64,000 nucleotides of DNA from an uncultured Cytophaga sp. (lineage in GTDB: Bacteria; Bacteroidota; Bacteroidia; Cytophagales; Cytophagaceae): NCBI RefSeq assembly GCF_937863595.1, contig NZ_CALMGQ010000088.1:1-64000 (forward strand). The letters run 5' to 3'. Within the stretch, counting starts at the first letter, position 1. Each line of letters starts with the position of its first letter. Below are positions 63,293 to 64,000 of the stretch, in pieces. Both the position numbers and the translations under genes were made by a program. The notes under the pieces are model-generated. The model made no database searches. It was given only the letters and a program-made list of their open reading frames with translations, and had not been told where the DNA came from.

Positions 63293-64000
63293 TTCAAATT
63301 CAATTGTAGTAATCATACCTGCGCGTTATGCATCTACACGTTTCCCGGGTAAACCATTGGTATTAATCAATGGTAAAACCATGATACAATGTGTATACGA
63401 TCAAGTAAAAAGCACACCAGAAATTTCAGAAGTAATTGTTGCAACAGACGACGATCGGATTGAAGCGGAAGTCATTCGTTTCGGCGGTAAGGTAGTACGG
63501 ACGAAACCCGAACATCCAAGCGGTACAGATAGATGTTTTGAGGCCTATCAACAATTGAATAAAAAATATGATTTCATCATTAATGTACAAGGTGATGAAC
63601 CTTTTATTCAACCCCAACAAATACGAACCTTAGCAGGTATTTTAAAACCAGATACACAACTTGCTACGTTGATTAAAATAATTGAAGACGAGGAAACGTT
63701 ATTTAATACAAACACACCTAAAGTTGTAATCAATACAGACGGGGAAGCACTTTATTTTAGCAGACAAACAATTCCGTATCTGCGACAATTTTCCGATAAA
63801 AATGATTGGTTGAAACAACATACCTTTTACAAACACATTGGCATGTACGCATACAGACCGGATGTATTGGAAAAGATCACTCAACTCGCTCCTTCATCCT
63901 TAGAATTATCAGAGTCTTTAGAACAATTACGATGGCTCGAAAATGGTTATCGCATACAAACGGCAATAACAGACATTGAAACAATTGGAATTGATACGCC
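63285..64000 (+). CDS. kdsB: CMP-Kdo synthetase, 5' part (3' end outside window)
   Basis: The first 238 codons are present. 3-deoxy-manno-octulosonate cytidylyltransferase makes CMP-Kdo, the donor used by WaaA. It begins MTNSNSIVVIIPARYASTRFPGKPL, where the last part is the CTP-binding signature, followed by VATDDDRI, HPSGTDR, NVQGDEPFI and KHIGMYAYR. The ATG lies 8 nt inside the end of the NfeD gene. The frame stays open to the window edge, as expected for a protein of about 250 residues. Confidence 0.94.
   Translation, partial: MTNSNSIVVIIPARYASTRFPGKPLVLINGKTMIQCVYDQVKSTPEISEVIVATDDDRIEAEVIRFGGKVVRTKPEHPSGTDRCFEAYQQLNKKYDFIINVQGDEPFIQPQQIRTLAGILKPDTQLATLIKIIEDEETLFNTNTPKVVINTDGEALYFSRQTIPYLRQFSDKNDWLKQHTFYKHIGMYAYRPDVLEKITQLAPSSLELSESLEQLRWLENGYRIQTAITDIETIGIDT

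Overview
The window reads as chromosomal DNA of a cellulolytic member of the Bacteroidetes, most like Cytophaga (order Cytophagales). The reasons are an AT-rich base composition, promoter-like elements of the Bacteroidetes type (TTG, about 19 nt, TAnnTTTG), a long FtsZ tail ending in FLHDNVD, LPS genes (waaA, kdsB), a meso-diaminopimelate-type MurE, a GH5 cellulase with an N-terminal carbohydrate-binding-like domain, and many Bacteroidetes-type hypothetical proteins. The genus is an inference; no rRNA or tRNA gene was seen in the window.

Layout. 0-7.7 kb: end of an enolase gene, an MFS transporter, waaA-rsgA, a two-component system, an FMN reductase and a small exported protein. 7.7-23.8 kb: one compact minus-strand division and cell-wall (dcw) cluster in the order mraZ-rsmH-ftsL-ftsI-murE-[two small helical proteins]-mraY-murD-ftsW-murG-murC-ftsQ-ftsA-ftsZ. 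It has a recognisable MraZ operator and promoter at its head and an intrinsic terminator after ftsZ. murF is missing, and two unknown, probably paralogous small genes occupy its usual place. 24.3-31 kb: HU, then a GbsR/MarR-type regulator leading a TolC-HlyD-AcrB efflux operon. 31-34.2 kb: AT-rich accessory stretch with membrane proteins of unknown function and an orphan ATP-grasp protein. 34.2-42 kb: GH63-type glucosidase, dtd, a MazG-like pyrophosphohydrolase, ilvE and a YyaL-like thioredoxin-domain protein. 42-56 kb: housekeeping genes (FAD oxidoreductase, ComB-like phosphatase, gcvT, rnhB, NUDIX, plsC, gatC, a large TPR membrane protein, cobalamin adenosyltransferase, prfB, catalase). 55.8-64 kb: DUF72 and TIGR02757 proteins, the cellulase, a LysM protein, a Bacteroidetes hypothetical protein, an NfeD/ClpP-class protease and the start of kdsB.

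The most unusual non-coding signal is a family of degenerate arrays with a strict 7-nt period. They occur in several sequence 'dialects' (CTAGnAA, GTACTTn, GACCACT, TGTAAAG and A/T-rich). They lie between genes, frequently supply or overlap a stop codon, and are often arranged as inverted pairs around a spacer of about 45-80 nt. Other points are REP-like hairpins around 57.5-57.7 kb and 59.7 kb, a three-box MraZ operator overlapping the -33 element, and a prfB gene that has lost the usual programmed frameshift site.
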